A DNA stretch of 64,000 nt from contig JADCRB010000069.1 in NCBI GenBank assembly GCA_021464245.1, positions 684,092 to 748,091 of the forward strand, read 5' to 3'. The translations under genes were made by a program, and so were the position numbers. Of the stretch, positions 21,785 to 34,675 are shown piece after piece. The stretch's first letter is position 1. Every line of letters begins with the position of its first letter. The notes beneath the pieces were generated by a model. The model saw only the letters and a program-made list of their open reading frames with translations. It did no database searches and was not told where the DNA came from. Source of the stretch: Carallia brachiata (taxonomy: Eukaryota; Streptophyta; Magnoliopsida; Malpighiales; Rhizophoraceae).

Positions 21785-24700
21785 TCACCGATCCCACACA
21801 GCCTGGTAAACGGCAGCTCTGTGCTTCAACCAGTGCAACATCTCCTTGTCTAATGATGTGTTGTTGAGGACACAATCCAACATTGGGCTGCCAAAAACCT
21901 TCGGAGAACTTTTGAACGACCATATTTGATCCTTGGGCCATGGTTTCTGTGGGTACTTCTCCTGTGAACACAAACATGTCAAACAGATATCTTGTGTGGG
22001 TAACTTGGGCAGCCGCAGCCAAGCTAAAGGGGGTAAGATGTATCATCCACTTCGATAAAAGATCGAGAACAATCACAAACATGAAATAAATGTAGCTTAC
22101 CATCCGTTCCAACATCATCTTTAGAGTCTTTGGACCATATATGCGCTGCTGTGATGGTTTCTGAACCTTGGCATAGAAGGAGCCAATATCGGGCAATGAC
22201 AAGCAACCCCTACTGGCCTTTTCCAGGCTACAATCTGGTTCAAGATTTGTCTGGATATGCCAAAAAATCAACTGTCCCATACAATAGTTCTCCCCATATG
22301 TTTTTCGATACTCATGGAATCCCGGCCCCAATTTATCTGCATATTTTGGTCCCAAATCTAGGGTACTAATGTAAACTGGTGGAGAGGTAAATGTCTTGTA
22401 TTCCTACAAAAAAAAAAAAACATATTGGACGTCATGTAAAAATAACCTGAAGGACAATCAAATGATATACTTGAAAAAAACCTTCAAGGCAGATGGTGGA
22501 GACATGCTAGATAATGAAGACTAGTGACAGAATGCTCACCTGAACTCTAAAGAAGCACTTTGTGTATGCATAAACATGGATCAAGTCAGCTGCAGCATCG
22601 TGACGACATTTGTACGTGCATGGAAGCTTTCTTACCTCATCCCTCAACCTTAAGAACAAAAAGGTTCAGAAAATCAGTCATTTGTACAAACAAAACTAAG
22701 AGTTAATGCAGATCAAGTAAGATGCTCACCACAACAAAGATTTCTGGAGCTCTCTCTGTATGTTACCAGAATTGGTGGGATCACGTGCACGAATCTTGGA
22801 CTTCAGATCACTAAGCATATCTGGTTCTATATGGGGAGCCACGCACTGAAGAAGTTGATCAACAAGTGACCCCTCTCCTTTCCAGAGGAAGGAAACAGTT
22901 TCCTCGGGAGTAAGCCTCTCCAGTGGAGGTGGAGCTTTCTTTGGGTCACCAAATACACATCTCATAACATAACTCACCTGTATATGGCATTCAGGTGGAA
23001 GTTTTAGTGAATTCCAAACCCACAGAAGACATTGAACTAGGATAGTTACACCTCAGACTTTACGCGCATTAAGCATAATATAAAACTTGTCTGTTTGCTA
23101 ACTAATGGTACCCATTATGACTGGTAGACAATGAATGAACCAATCAACCAAATCTTATCAATTGCAGGTGGACTTCATAATTAGCATCTAAACGTCTTGG
23201 AAAAGGTTTCCCAAACTGTTGGACGGTTGCAAACAAATACCAAAACTGGTGGTTATTGGGAGGTCCATTAGGCCTCGGATTCGTGAAGGAAATGAAGAAT
23301 TGGTGGTAGACTGGGACTGATATGAAATAAGACATTTCTAGCTCTAGTTTGAACTAAAAAACCGGTTGTATCCACTGTCACCATCCCACATCCCATAACA
23401 TCCCCCACAAAACCCCAAGGTTTGAGTAAAATTTTGTCTCACTCAAGGTGTCCACAGGACTACTATTATAAGGCCCACAAATGAAAGATGTACACCATAG
23501 TAAAGAAAATATGGAGACCACATAGTTTGAATGGAGATAACCACCTTGTCAAGAGTGACAGCCAGATTTTGAAGCCTCTGGTTGTATACACCTTCAGCCT
23601 GCCTCAAACAGAAAGACACAAGATGAGTGTCCAAATGTAACTGCGAGTATTGTTTATGTGGAGGATAAAACTAGACAAACTTTCACATAGGGGCACATGC
23701 ATGGCCAGACGAATACAGGATCTATAGTTACCTGGAGCTCAGCATCACTTCTCTCAACCTCAAGACATGTATCTATCAAATATTTCCGCTTTTCTTCCAA
23801 ATTATACCTCAAAATTTCCTCAGGAAGCTTTGTTCTTTCCAGATTTATAAATCTCACCTTCATGAAATGCATAGAAATGAAAAAAAGAAAAAATAATAAA
23901 GACTACTCCAGAAAGTGTTGCAAAGAAAGGAAAATGTAAGCGCACCAGACGAGCAGAATATGCAACCAACCAATCTGGCAATCCACCGAGTAGACAACTG
24001 CCTAAACCAGCCCTCCCCAAGTCAAGATAATCATCTTCGGATACAGAATTTAATTGACAAGCTTCTAACATCAAATAATGCCGGTCCAATATTCCATGCC
24101 ACTCCTTCAACACCTGATGAACGTGTACTCCAGTTAACAGAAAATGGTACAGCTTTGGGAAACATAAGATGATGAAATACTAGATAACTTCAACATAGTG
24201 CAACCGCCTTTATGTGGTGACAGCAGGTTTCACCTTAACGAATATGAACTCAAAATATTAGCCTCGCACACTGTACCTTTTGAAAAGCCCCTTCGCCTGT
24301 CAAGTTTAGGTAGCTGCCCCGGCAACCTTGGCTGCCACACAAACAGACAGATGCCTCGTATTCTTCCTTACTCTGCAATATGTTCAGTCATCCAACATTA
24401 GGCATAAAAAAACACATTGTTATCACGTGGAGCAAACAGTACTGCTATGCAAAGAATATAGACCTCAGTCACAGAATTGTAATCAAATGTGATTTCCTCG
24501 CCATATTGGACTTCACGTACAGAATAGATTCCAATCTGATAATGACCATCGACGGCAGTTACCCTGCATTTAAGAACGTGTAGCTAATGACTAAGTGACT
24601 GTAAAATATGAGCAACGATTGAATAAACATATCTGCATAAATGAAATCAGAGTAATTCTTAGCTTTGGTTTCTGCCTGGCTCCAATACTTTGCAGAGTGA

Positions 24701-25573
24701 CAAAGGGAATACACCATAATAATAGAAAAGTCTACTATACTGTGAGGATAATACCAGAAAAATTTGAGCATGCATGAAAAGAGAACATTATTTACTTTGC
24801 TTCGCAATTAGGTCTGCATGAATGACAAATTCGACTTGCATAATTCGCCTTATGCATCGCATCAACAACAACTAGATCATAACCATCAGCACATCACCCT
24901 GCCAATACAAACAGAACATCGAGTAAAGAGAATGGGTGAAGCAACCAGAGTAAAATGTCCGTTCTCTAGAAGGAAATTTAAGTGACAAAACCTTTGGCCT
25001 TTCGAGATAAATGTTGTAAAATTCTGGTGCTGGATCTTTACTGTCTTTCTGTAAAGATCGAATACCATCCTGCTTCTCAAACCATTTCCAAGTAGGATAA
25101 ACCTACAAAAGGAAATATATATTCCTGAGCAGAGTAGCAAAAAGGAGACGCTTTGAACATTATGAACATCCAAAGGAAATTTATTTTCAAGCAAGATATA
25201 CAGCTGCTTACGAACAGAAAGCCCCATTAAAACTGGGAAGACATTTTTCTCTACATGCATTTGTGTTAATAAATGTCAACATCAGGAGATGCGGATTTTA
25301 TACATCCCTTTTATTTTAAGTTTTTAACATATAAAATAATATAATAAAGAATTCTAGTGAACCTCTAACTGAAGTCAAAGGTCAATCCATTAATATTCCA
25401 CATCATATCGGGTTCTTGGGCAAGAATCATCACGGCCATTTAATTCATTGGGCTCATTAAACCTTAAATGTGTATGTCATTGCATGCATAGATCCCTTGC
25501 CTGCATGTGTGTGCTCTGCGAGTGTTCTTGCATGTGTAAGGGATGCGGGGCATCCGTCTCTGTGTAAGGCATA

Positions 25574-25605
<32 letters not shown>

Positions 25606-28600
25606 GAGTTTATGCTTGAGTAAGGCATCTGTGTTTATGGGTAAACTGAGCACCCATTCTGTGACCCCAAAAAACCAAGCAAAGCATACAAAAAAGAGTA
25701 ATGCTAGGGGCACTAAGACTTGTAGTTGGAGCTTTTCACTAAACGATGTGGCACATATGTGGACAACTGGCATAAATTTGGGTCAGGTCAGTATGACACA
25801 TGGTGATTAAAAAAGCCACCACCTCACTCAGAAACAAAAACTCTTGGTAAAACTTTTACAATACCTAGCATCATTCTAAAATAAAAGGCGAAACCAGGAA
25901 CATATAAGTGCAAAGAAAACCACACAATCCATGTAGCCTTCCATGTTGCCTATAAGCTATTTCAATGACTTATTTCCATCCATACCTCTCCCAAAAACTC
26001 CACAACGAAATCATCTTTTCCAAAACCACCTTCTTTGTTGCAAACGACACCAAGGCCCTGACAATAAGGAGAAGAACAAAAATGCAGGAGAATCAGCACA
26101 TGAAAGAGAGAACAAATCAAGGCAGCAAGAATACCAAAAGGTCTCAAAAAGTGAAAAGCAGTCGGATAATGTTCTACACCTTCCTGTAAGCAACATACTT
26201 GTCGTCAGGACGACTATCGATGGCCTTCAGAATAGCCCGACACATTTTCATCATCCGCATATCAAAATCCTCCTCAGCAGCTTTTTCAATCTCTTCAACA
26301 ACAGGCTTCAAAGAATAAATCATTGGAGTGTTCCCACTGCCAGTAAAGTGCCTCACCTGCTTATTCAGCGTACAGAGGAGCACATCTTCAATAAACAAGT
26401 GCTTTTCCGATAAAGTCCAGTTCAATTCCTCAGGCATGGAGTCAAGTAAGAGATTATGGGTATGGGGGTCAATTCCATAAACTTCTTGTTCTATAACTTC
26501 ATCTCCAAGCTGCTTTCTAGGTTTATATTCCTTGACTTCAGGAAGTTCCATATCCAATTCCTCAGTCCCATTTCTTTGTGCATCAAGCTTCTCAGCATAG
26601 TCATCTGGCAAAGACACACTCATCTTCCGTTGAACATTCTCCTCATCAGCTACAATGACATATTTATCTATAATTTCATACTTCCTTGTGACAGGGGGAA
26701 CCAGACTCGCTTTTGTCATCCGCGCACCCCACTCGCGCTCATCTGTCACAGAATAACCATCATCTATCATAACATATTCATTTCCTTTTGACTCCCAGGA
26801 TTGACATTCTGATCGGAAATCCAAGTCGCTTTCTGTATCTGAGTCAGTAGTCTCACCACCAGTCCTGCCGTCTTCAGAAGACCTATCAATGTCATCAGAG
26901 GTTTCACTTCCCGAATCCATAGATTTCCTATTCAATTTGGATAAACGCTTTCTGATTTCTCGATCTGATACATATTCTCCATAATCAAGACTACCATTCG
27001 AAAGAGCACTACCATTACTCCTATTCATATACTTCCTTTCATTAACCAGCTTCTTCTTATGCTTTAGAGTAGAAGAGCCTAAAACTGTAGACAATTCATC
27101 TTTCCATGACTTCATTAGCTCATCTCTTTCATAAGAGAACTTTGAGCTCTCCTCCAAACGTGAGGCAAGGCAGAGAAATAATTCAGTGATGCGATTCATG
27201 TCTCCAGCACCCCGATTCTTCGCTCTGTATCCACAGATGATTATATTAAAATTGCTAGCACAAGGAATTACCAATAGTCCAGTACCGAGAAGAAAAAAAA
27301 GATAATGCACCCAGTAATTAATGAAGAATTAAATAAAGGTGATACATGATGGTTTTCCCCTAAGATCACACAAAATAGTTTTCCCCCCCTTCTATCCCAT
27401 TTCTCACATAACCTGGACTTGTGTGGTCAAACCATAACACAGCAGATCAAGTTTTTGAATCAAAGTACAACACACAAGAACAAACAAAACAAAAAAACAG
27501 ACAGCTATAAATGACAACACTACAGAAGCTAATGAATGTGCTGCAATAAAATACTGGGATAACTCCAGCAGAACCTTGTAAAATTTTGTCTATCAAGCAA
27601 TATGGTTCATGTTTAGCAGAAGTGACCAATATGCCACTCCTTCACCTGAGCAACAAATGTAGACCACTGCTAACATGGAACTTATTTGCATCCTTTGCGT
27701 AAAATTGATTATAAAACTATCATCATAATAAATTGACCAATTTGCATCTATTGCATAAATTGATTATAAAAACTTTCATCATAATTGCATCGTGATGCAT
27801 TGAATGATGTAAACATGATAAAAGTCCTATTCTGTCTGTACATAATGCATCAGATGAATGCAAATATAAAAACCCATCACATATACATACAACGAAAGAT
27901 CATTTGAAAATGACTTACTTGATTGCATCCCTGCACATTCGACTGATATCCTCCTTAACAGACTTTAATCCACGCCCAATGTAATAACCATTTTTCATCC
28001 TCTCCTCAATTTCTGCCACCTGGTAAGAAGAGACCAAAAGGAGTTGAGAAACTGAGCAAATATTTTGCATAAGGCAGCTTTATATTCAACAAATTATTTT
28101 AAGTACCTTGGGCACGAAAAAATCAAAAGTATTCTCCTTCATGATGTCCTTTAAACATGAACCAAGGAATCCTTCCATCCTTCTATAATGGGTTTTAGAT
28201 TTCTTGATTGCCCATTGCCTTATACGGGCATCCCTAGATGGAATGGATGATGACCTTCTGGCATCGAACAGTTTTGAGCGTTTGTATAAACTCCGGCGGA
28301 ATAACTGGTTTGAGTCTCTCTTCTTTACACTATCAAAATACTCCTTCAGTTCACCAAAATCTTCTGTATCACCGTCTTTTTTCTTATAAAATGTAGCACT
28401 TCTCTCACTGATCTGTTTAAGGCTTCTAATTTTTGAATGTGACTCATCACAGGTCCCAGTACCACAAAAATTGCGACCCTTGAGCCAATTTAAATTTGGA
28501 AATTGAAGAGCCAACTCCATAAACTGGTTGCAACCTCTGACATCGACAGTAGATATAGATGGGAAAGAATGAAGAATATCTTCAAGCATGCCAGAAGTAA

Positions 28601-31600
28601 CATTTGTGCAACCAACAAGAATCATTGAGTCTATCTTCTCTTTGTTATAACCATTCTGCAAGAAAGTAATGAAATTAAATAGTAACTTAAATAAACCATT
28701 ATACTAACCTAAATAAAGTGTGAGACTTTGCAAGAACCTGTGAAAAAAAAAATGTAGACAAAACTTACCATGATACCCCAAATCATTTCATCAGTGCAGT
28801 TGGGACCTACAGATGAAACATTAACCTGTCTAGCAAGATCCTTGTAGAAATTGACAGCAGCTCTCCAGTGTCTACAAGTCAAAGAAGCAAAGGCAAGGGC
28901 CCTAATGTCAGATCTCAAGAAATGAAAGATTCGTGCCAGCACACAACCATCCAGTAAACCCCAGCGTCCCATCTCTGCCTCAGGGCATGCCCTTTCCTCT
29001 TGATAAAAAGTAGCATCACCACATAATTCTTCAAAGGTGGTTTCATCCTTTTGAACCCATTGCAAGTCTTCCCCCATTTTATAGTCCTCATCACCGTCAT
29101 CAACCTGCATTCGCGCTCTTTTGCCACCTCGTGCATCAATTTCTGTTATTCACCAACACCCCCAAATCACCAAAAAAGAAAAGGACACCAGGAAAAGTCA
29201 AACTATGAGCACAAAACCAAAAGAAGAAGTAAAATTGGTCAAAGCAACAAAGAGGGATATGACTGCAAGCATTCAATCAAAGCTAAAGCAAAAGAGCCGA
29301 CATGGAAAAGAAAGGGGAAAAAAATAGTCTTTAGCAAATGCAGGTACCAGTTTACAAAGGAAATCACTTCACTATTTGAACGAAGTCAAGAAAGCAAAGC
29401 ACAAGCATTTTCATATAACCAGGATACAGAGGAAAAGATGATTCTCTTTCAGCACATGTTTATGAGAACAAGTCTTACAGGAAAGACACTAATGAGTTCA
29501 AAGCTAGATGCGCAACACATATAAGGATGTCAACAAAATATGAAAAGAACGAATAGTTCTAATGGATTGGGAAAAAAGTTTCAGTGGCCCACTTGCACGC
29601 TACCAGAGAATGCGCAAAACAGTCATGCGCTAACAAAAACATGAGAAATGGAAATGGGAAAGATAATAATTTTGAACTAAGAACAGGTTGAGATTCAAAC
29701 TTGTTTAACTTTATATTTGCAAGTCCAGCAGCTGAACTATTTTTCTTTCTTCTTTTTTTTTTGTGGGGGAGGTGTTTTTTGGGGGAGGGGGGCGGGGGTG
29801 TGGTGTGGGAGGGGTGGGTTCAAGATCATGGAGATAACATCCATGTGGCACCCAAGTGGAGAGGAGGTTAATGGCTGGCACCATGATTTTCACAGCCATT
29901 GAAGAAAAAGAATATGCAAGGGGATCGTAAAAGAAATCACGCGAAACAAGAAGAATGTTAATGCATACTTAAATAGAGGAAAAATAAGAAGACGGAAGAT
30001 GAGTTCAATTTGTCACAGGAAATGTGCCAGCAGAACACAGTTTGATTCATCACTTGCACTTATTTGTAGAGTGAGTGGAAGAACGTATCACAATTCATCC
30101 TAATATTTGCCCTTTAGTAACTTGAAAGCTTAATACCTGATTATTTAGTAAGTAAGTATCCATACCTAATTTCTGGTAAATGTGTTTATCGATCTCCTTC
30201 TTGGGCTGCTTCCCATTGATCCATGGATCCAGAACCTCATTTATGGCTGCAGCAAACTCCCGGCTCTTGTATGACTTCATAACCAATTCATGCAGCTTAC
30301 CACGGGTATAGCCAATGAACTGAGGGTGCTGGCTGTGAAACACACTGGAATTTGTGTTACCTCTGTTACTGGCATCACTCTGCAGCTCTGAAAGAGTGCC
30401 TGAGGAACTATCAGATGGCACAACATTACCCTGCTGAGTCTCAACCATAGGTCCAGAAGCCTCTGTGCCCGAGGAAACTGGAACCCATACTCTATCAATC
30501 TTCCTGAAAACACTGCTATGCTTTTGAATGACACCTCCTTCTGCCAAGGCCTGAAGCTCCGAAAACGAAGACGGCCCTTGTTCATGCCCAGCAGCATCAA
30601 GGTAGTACCATTCACCCAAATGCAATTGCAATTCGTCTACCATGCAAAGACGATCTTTGGGCATATTGACAAGTACGGCAGGCTTCCAAGAGCTGTTCTG
30701 ATCGTTAACATATCTACATAGAAGATCACGCTCTGCATGTGATCTCTTCACATCATTATTTGCAGAGTATGCACGAGCAGACTTGGCTGGATGCCTGTCC
30801 TTTACTCGAACTTTTATGCGCGTTTCAGAAACAATTGGACCATGATCCTTAACAACACACGCATTTATCCTGACCACAGAAAGTGCAGTTCCCTTCATTC
30901 CCCTTATAGTTGGAGGCTTACTGAGGCTTGACCTGCCAACATCATTCCGATCATCTGCACAGGAGTAAGCCCAAGAAGGGAGGTCAAGCCTTCTGCTCTG
31001 GGAAGGATAATACAAATCATCTTTGCTATGCCACCTTGGGTCCTCGTACCCAGATTTTGGCATCTGGCATAATGGAAAACCATCATTGAGCACAAATTTC
31101 CTTCTAGGAAACCTATCCTGAACAGCCTCATCATTCCTCTTCCAATCCCCACCCTTGCAAGACCATCGGCCAGAAAACCAGTCAGAAAGTCAGCAAAGCA
31201 TGAGAAGCCATGATCCTTGTTATAATAATTTGAAAGTTCATCGGTACATTGATCATGCTGTTCAGCAATGCCAGCTGGATGCCAAGTGAAACCTGTGTTT
31301 GCAAGAATACCAACAAGTCAACAACCAAAGTATTAATTTTTGTTGCAAGCACATATGACTAGCACCTTAATATACTTCCAGCATGTACACAGAAGATGGC
31401 CAATTAGACCACTAAAATACAAACACTAAACCTAATCAAACTTGTTGCTGGGACTGAAATTTCATAATGAGGTTGAACTTCCATATTCTGTACAGTAATT
31501 TTAAATGTCTTACCAGAGCCTACATTCCTACTTAACTGGCGAGAGTCTGTGCAATTTAGGAAAATGGAAACGTGAAATGACATCTAGCTATTACCCATAC

Positions 31601-34600
31601 TAGATTCCGAGATTCCATACCACCTGAAAGGACAGCTACTATCATATTAAAGTTCTATAAAAAAGTTGTGAGCTACACCATTAAATTTGCTCTTCCTCTA
31701 AATCAGTCATGAAGATGTGCTAACAACCCATCAACGTAATTACCTCGAGACGTTTGAGTGACGCTGAATGCAAAATAAAATTGACAAAGACATCATTATA
31801 TTACTGAACCACAGGCCAAACTCCACCATTGAGATTACCTCTAAAGCACCATAATTTATACAACAACCCAACAATGCCAAATGGCTGCAAAAAACAGAAC
31901 TCCAATAGCATATGGCATCAAAATCAAAGACATTGATCCAGATTGAAATACATGGAAATTCCTACAAAATGGTCGTCACTCAAAAGTAAATTTGCTTAGA
32001 AGCTAAAATTGATTCACTGATACTGACAAACAAATAAATTGCACCCTAATCCGACCATCTGAAAATTTACCTTCCAAGTTGTCCACTCTGTCCCATGACA
32101 CATGTTGGAAAGTTGTCTGCAAAATTTCTGCAAGAAAAATAAAGTTCCAACCGGAAGAATATTAATCTCCCATCGGGGCACAAGCAGACCAAAAAAATTT
32201 TTTTACTGCAGTAAAACAAAGAAGGGCAAAGCTAAAGAACAGTAAGAGAGTTACCACCAATAGTCTCCAGTTCCCTTCCAGGAGAAACCGTGACGCCATC
32301 TAACAGAGCTCTAACCCTTTCATCGATGTGGAGACTTTCTAAAGGCTCAGATGCACCTTCAATGTCATCAGGCAATGGCACTTCCTCACTATTTTTAGAG
32401 CCAGATTGGCAAATATCTATGGTATCCACCACAGCCAATAGATTGCCAGGTGCCTCTGGAGGGTTTACATGCTGAGTTGTGGCATTTGACACAACAGATG
32501 GAAAGTTCCCAGTTACCAACGGGGAAACTGCATTTTCAATGGTTACCCACCTGTCACCATCCAAGTGCTTAATCAAATGATCTGACACCAGGACCCCTTC
32601 ATCCACAAGTGCTCTTAGGTCACATAACTTTGATGGCCCACATTCCATGCCAAAATAATCGAGGTAAACCACTTCCCCATTGATGAGTCTGCAACCACCG
32701 GAACATGAGGTGGTGTGTCACAAATATCCATATCTTCCTCCATAGATAGCAGCTCTTCAGGAGGAAGTCCATCGACAGGAGAAGATTTTATGCCACTAGC
32801 ATCTGTAACCTGAGACTCCTCGTCCCTGTGAGAATCACAAATCACATTCTTTTCATCTGGTGCATCAAGATCGTGCACACTGCTTCTATCTTCAGATTCT
32901 TTAGCTGACAATTGTGAATCTCTTCCATTGGAGTCCTTGTGGCTGAACTTATCCTCCTGCTCTTTACTAACACACTGGGAGTTTCGCTTCTCACTCATCC
33001 CACCTTTTCGACTTACTTCTCGACTGTTGGGCCTACTCCGATCCAGTGGTGATCGCTCCGAATAAGTTGAGGTCCGATCTCTGCGATCATGATATTCCAC
33101 TCGATCCCGTGGGGACCGCTCTGAACAAGTAGGACTCCTGTTTCTCCGATCAAAATGACGGCTCCGATCGTGTGGAGATCGAGTATATGGTGACTTCTCA
33201 CATCCATGGGGGGATTTTTCGCGTCCATAGGGGGATTTTTCACGTCCATATGAGAATTTGTCACGAAGATATGGAGATCTCTCGCGCATATGTGGTGACC
33301 ATTCTCGAGTGTAAGGAGACCTTTCTCGATGAACTGGACTCCGATCCCTGTGATCATGGTAACGGGACCTGTCACGTGGGGACCGCTCAAAACGACCTGG
33401 GCTACGCCCATGCCGATCATAAACAACTTTGGAAGACAAAGTGGGTTCCTGATGCTTGGAGTACTTATCTGATGATATTTTGGATGATGCAGAGTGTCTG
33501 TGGTATCTCTCCACAGAGTGATGTGAGTAGTATTCAGAGTGTGCTGAGCGAGTATTGTCCTCAGAAATCCTCCTGCTTTTAAGTCCTGCATAATCCCCAT
33601 AATCCCCAAGTTGTTTCCGTTCAATGCTATCAGAATCAAAACCCTGTCGCTTGAATCTATTAGAAGAAAAGTAATCCCTTCCCTGATTTTTTCCATTGTA
33701 TTCACCACCCTTGAATGAACCTTCTTCGTCCACAATCTTTGAACTGATTTTCACTTTCCTGTCTTGGCCGTTCTCCCATTTTGAAGTACTTTTTGCATGC
33801 TGCTGATTACCTGCACTTCTATTAAATTCTTTCCTTCTATACACATCTTCGGTGGAGTACTTCCCAGAAGGTGGTGTACGCTCTGCACTGGAATCATACC
33901 TGCCACGGGACTTAACGTGACTGTACTCATCCTTATTATGCCACCTATCCGGAATGAATTCTCCTCTCTCGATCTCGTCTCTCCAAGACTCCCCTTTTCG
34001 CCATTTACTCAAAATAATATCTGACTTTTCTGCATCCCCTTTTCTCCATTTCTCAACAACTATCTCTCCCTTCTCAATCTCACCTCTCCGTGGCTTCTCT
34101 GGTGAAACAAAATCTCCATTTTCAACTTCCGATTTTAGCGGCCATTTCAAAGTGCCCAGTTCGCCCTCTTCAACTTCCTCTTTACTATTCTGCACCTTGA
34201 TATCACTAGAAATCAGACCTTTCTCAACTTCCTTGCCACCCTTTGCGTCCTTCTCCAGTCCATCCTTGCTGCTCTTTGCCTTCTTCTCTGATCCATCCTT
34301 GCCACTCTTTGCTTCTTTTTCCAACCCTTCTTTCCTACTCTTTGCCCCTTTCTCCAACCCAAATTCTCTCTTGTCTGCCACCACTTTCTTCACTGTAACC
34401 ACTTTCCTGACCTTAATTACCTTTTTCACCACTCTCTTCGGCTTCGAATTGAACCCATTGCTAGTACTGCTATCCTTCTTGGCATTGCTGCTGCTGGTGT
34501 TGTTGTTATTGCTATTGATGCTACCATTAGACTTGCTTCCGTTGCAAACCGGCGTTACTGCTGCTGCTGCTGTCGTCGTCGTTGTTGTTGTTGTTATCGT

Positions 34601-34675
34601 CTTATCTTGAATAGGAAATCTCTCCATGATATTACTGTGCTGCAAAGACATGCATGCGACACCTCCATCGCCCAT
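21785..34675 (-). CDS. ATXR3: ATXR3/SDG2-type histone H3K4 methyltransferase, 19 exons, three frame breaks
   Basis: ATXR3/SDG2 deposits H3K4 trimethylation in Arabidopsis. Exons, 5' to 3': 34675-32255, 32127-32071, 31292-30166, 29142-28769, 28655-28107, 28019-27919, 27224-26180, 26057-25986, 25102-24992, 24898-24796, 24563-24464, 24372-24277, 24113-23946, 23857-23732, 23598-23545, 22977-22730, 22648-22540, 22403-22101, 21961-21785. All introns are GT..AG and phases agree, giving about 2446 aa (Arabidopsis about 2335). The start MGDGGVACMSLQ is the family's. Domains: Arg/Ser-Pro repeats (about 420-570), GYF-like folds near 668-720 and 1045-1095, SET about 1893-2035 (EFLGEV, ICHSCRPNC, YGEEITFDY), post-SET CLCGSQGC, and a conserved C-terminus to the end (WPKDQIW). 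Breaks: a T lost near 32667, 1 or 4 bases lost near 31185, and 2 extra bases near 24892 in the SET domain. Phase bookkeeping supports each. Confidence 0.93.
25574..25604 (+). repeat. (GA)n microsatellite in intron 8 of the SDG2-type gene
   Basis: About 30 bases of uninterrupted GA repeat on the plus strand (CT on the transcribed gene's sense strand). It is likely length-variable between individuals. Confidence 0.9.
27687..27790 (+). repeat. Imperfect tandem duplication in intron 6 of the SDG2-type gene
   Basis: Two neighbouring units share GCATCYWTTGC, AAATTGATTATAAAA and TCATCATAAT in the same order. The unit length is about 45-56 bases, with small indels between copies. Confidence 0.7.
29763..29820 (+). 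other. G-rich tract with G-quadruplex potential in intron 3 of the SDG2-type gene
   Basis: Runs of three to six G (GGGGG, GGGGG, GGGGGG, GGGGG, GGG, GGGG, GGG) are separated by one to seven bases, which more than meets the usual G-quadruplex pattern. The G-rich strand is the template strand of this gene. Formation in the cell is inferred only. Confidence 0.7.
33130..33430 (-). repeat. Coding tandem repeats: Arg/Ser-Pro rich segment of the SDG2-type protein
   Basis: Within exon 1 the DNA repeats units of about 24-30 bases that encode YGREKSPY-like and RDRSP-like peptides. The result is an SR-like low-complexity region (RERSPY, GREKSPYGREKSPHG). Such regions can expand or contract by slippage. 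Confidence 0.75.
34559..34598 (-). repeat. Trinucleotide repeat encoding Thr and Ala runs near the SDG2 N-terminus
   Basis: Runs of GTT, GTC and CTG triplets on the plus strand encode a Thr run and an Ala run close to the start of the protein. This is a coding microsatellite and probably polymorphic. Confidence 0.8.

Noticed and set aside
33013..33735. Long minus-strand frame of 240 codons within SDG2 exon 1
   Set aside because: It is an alternative frame of the Arg/Ser repeat region; the family match lies in the other frame.
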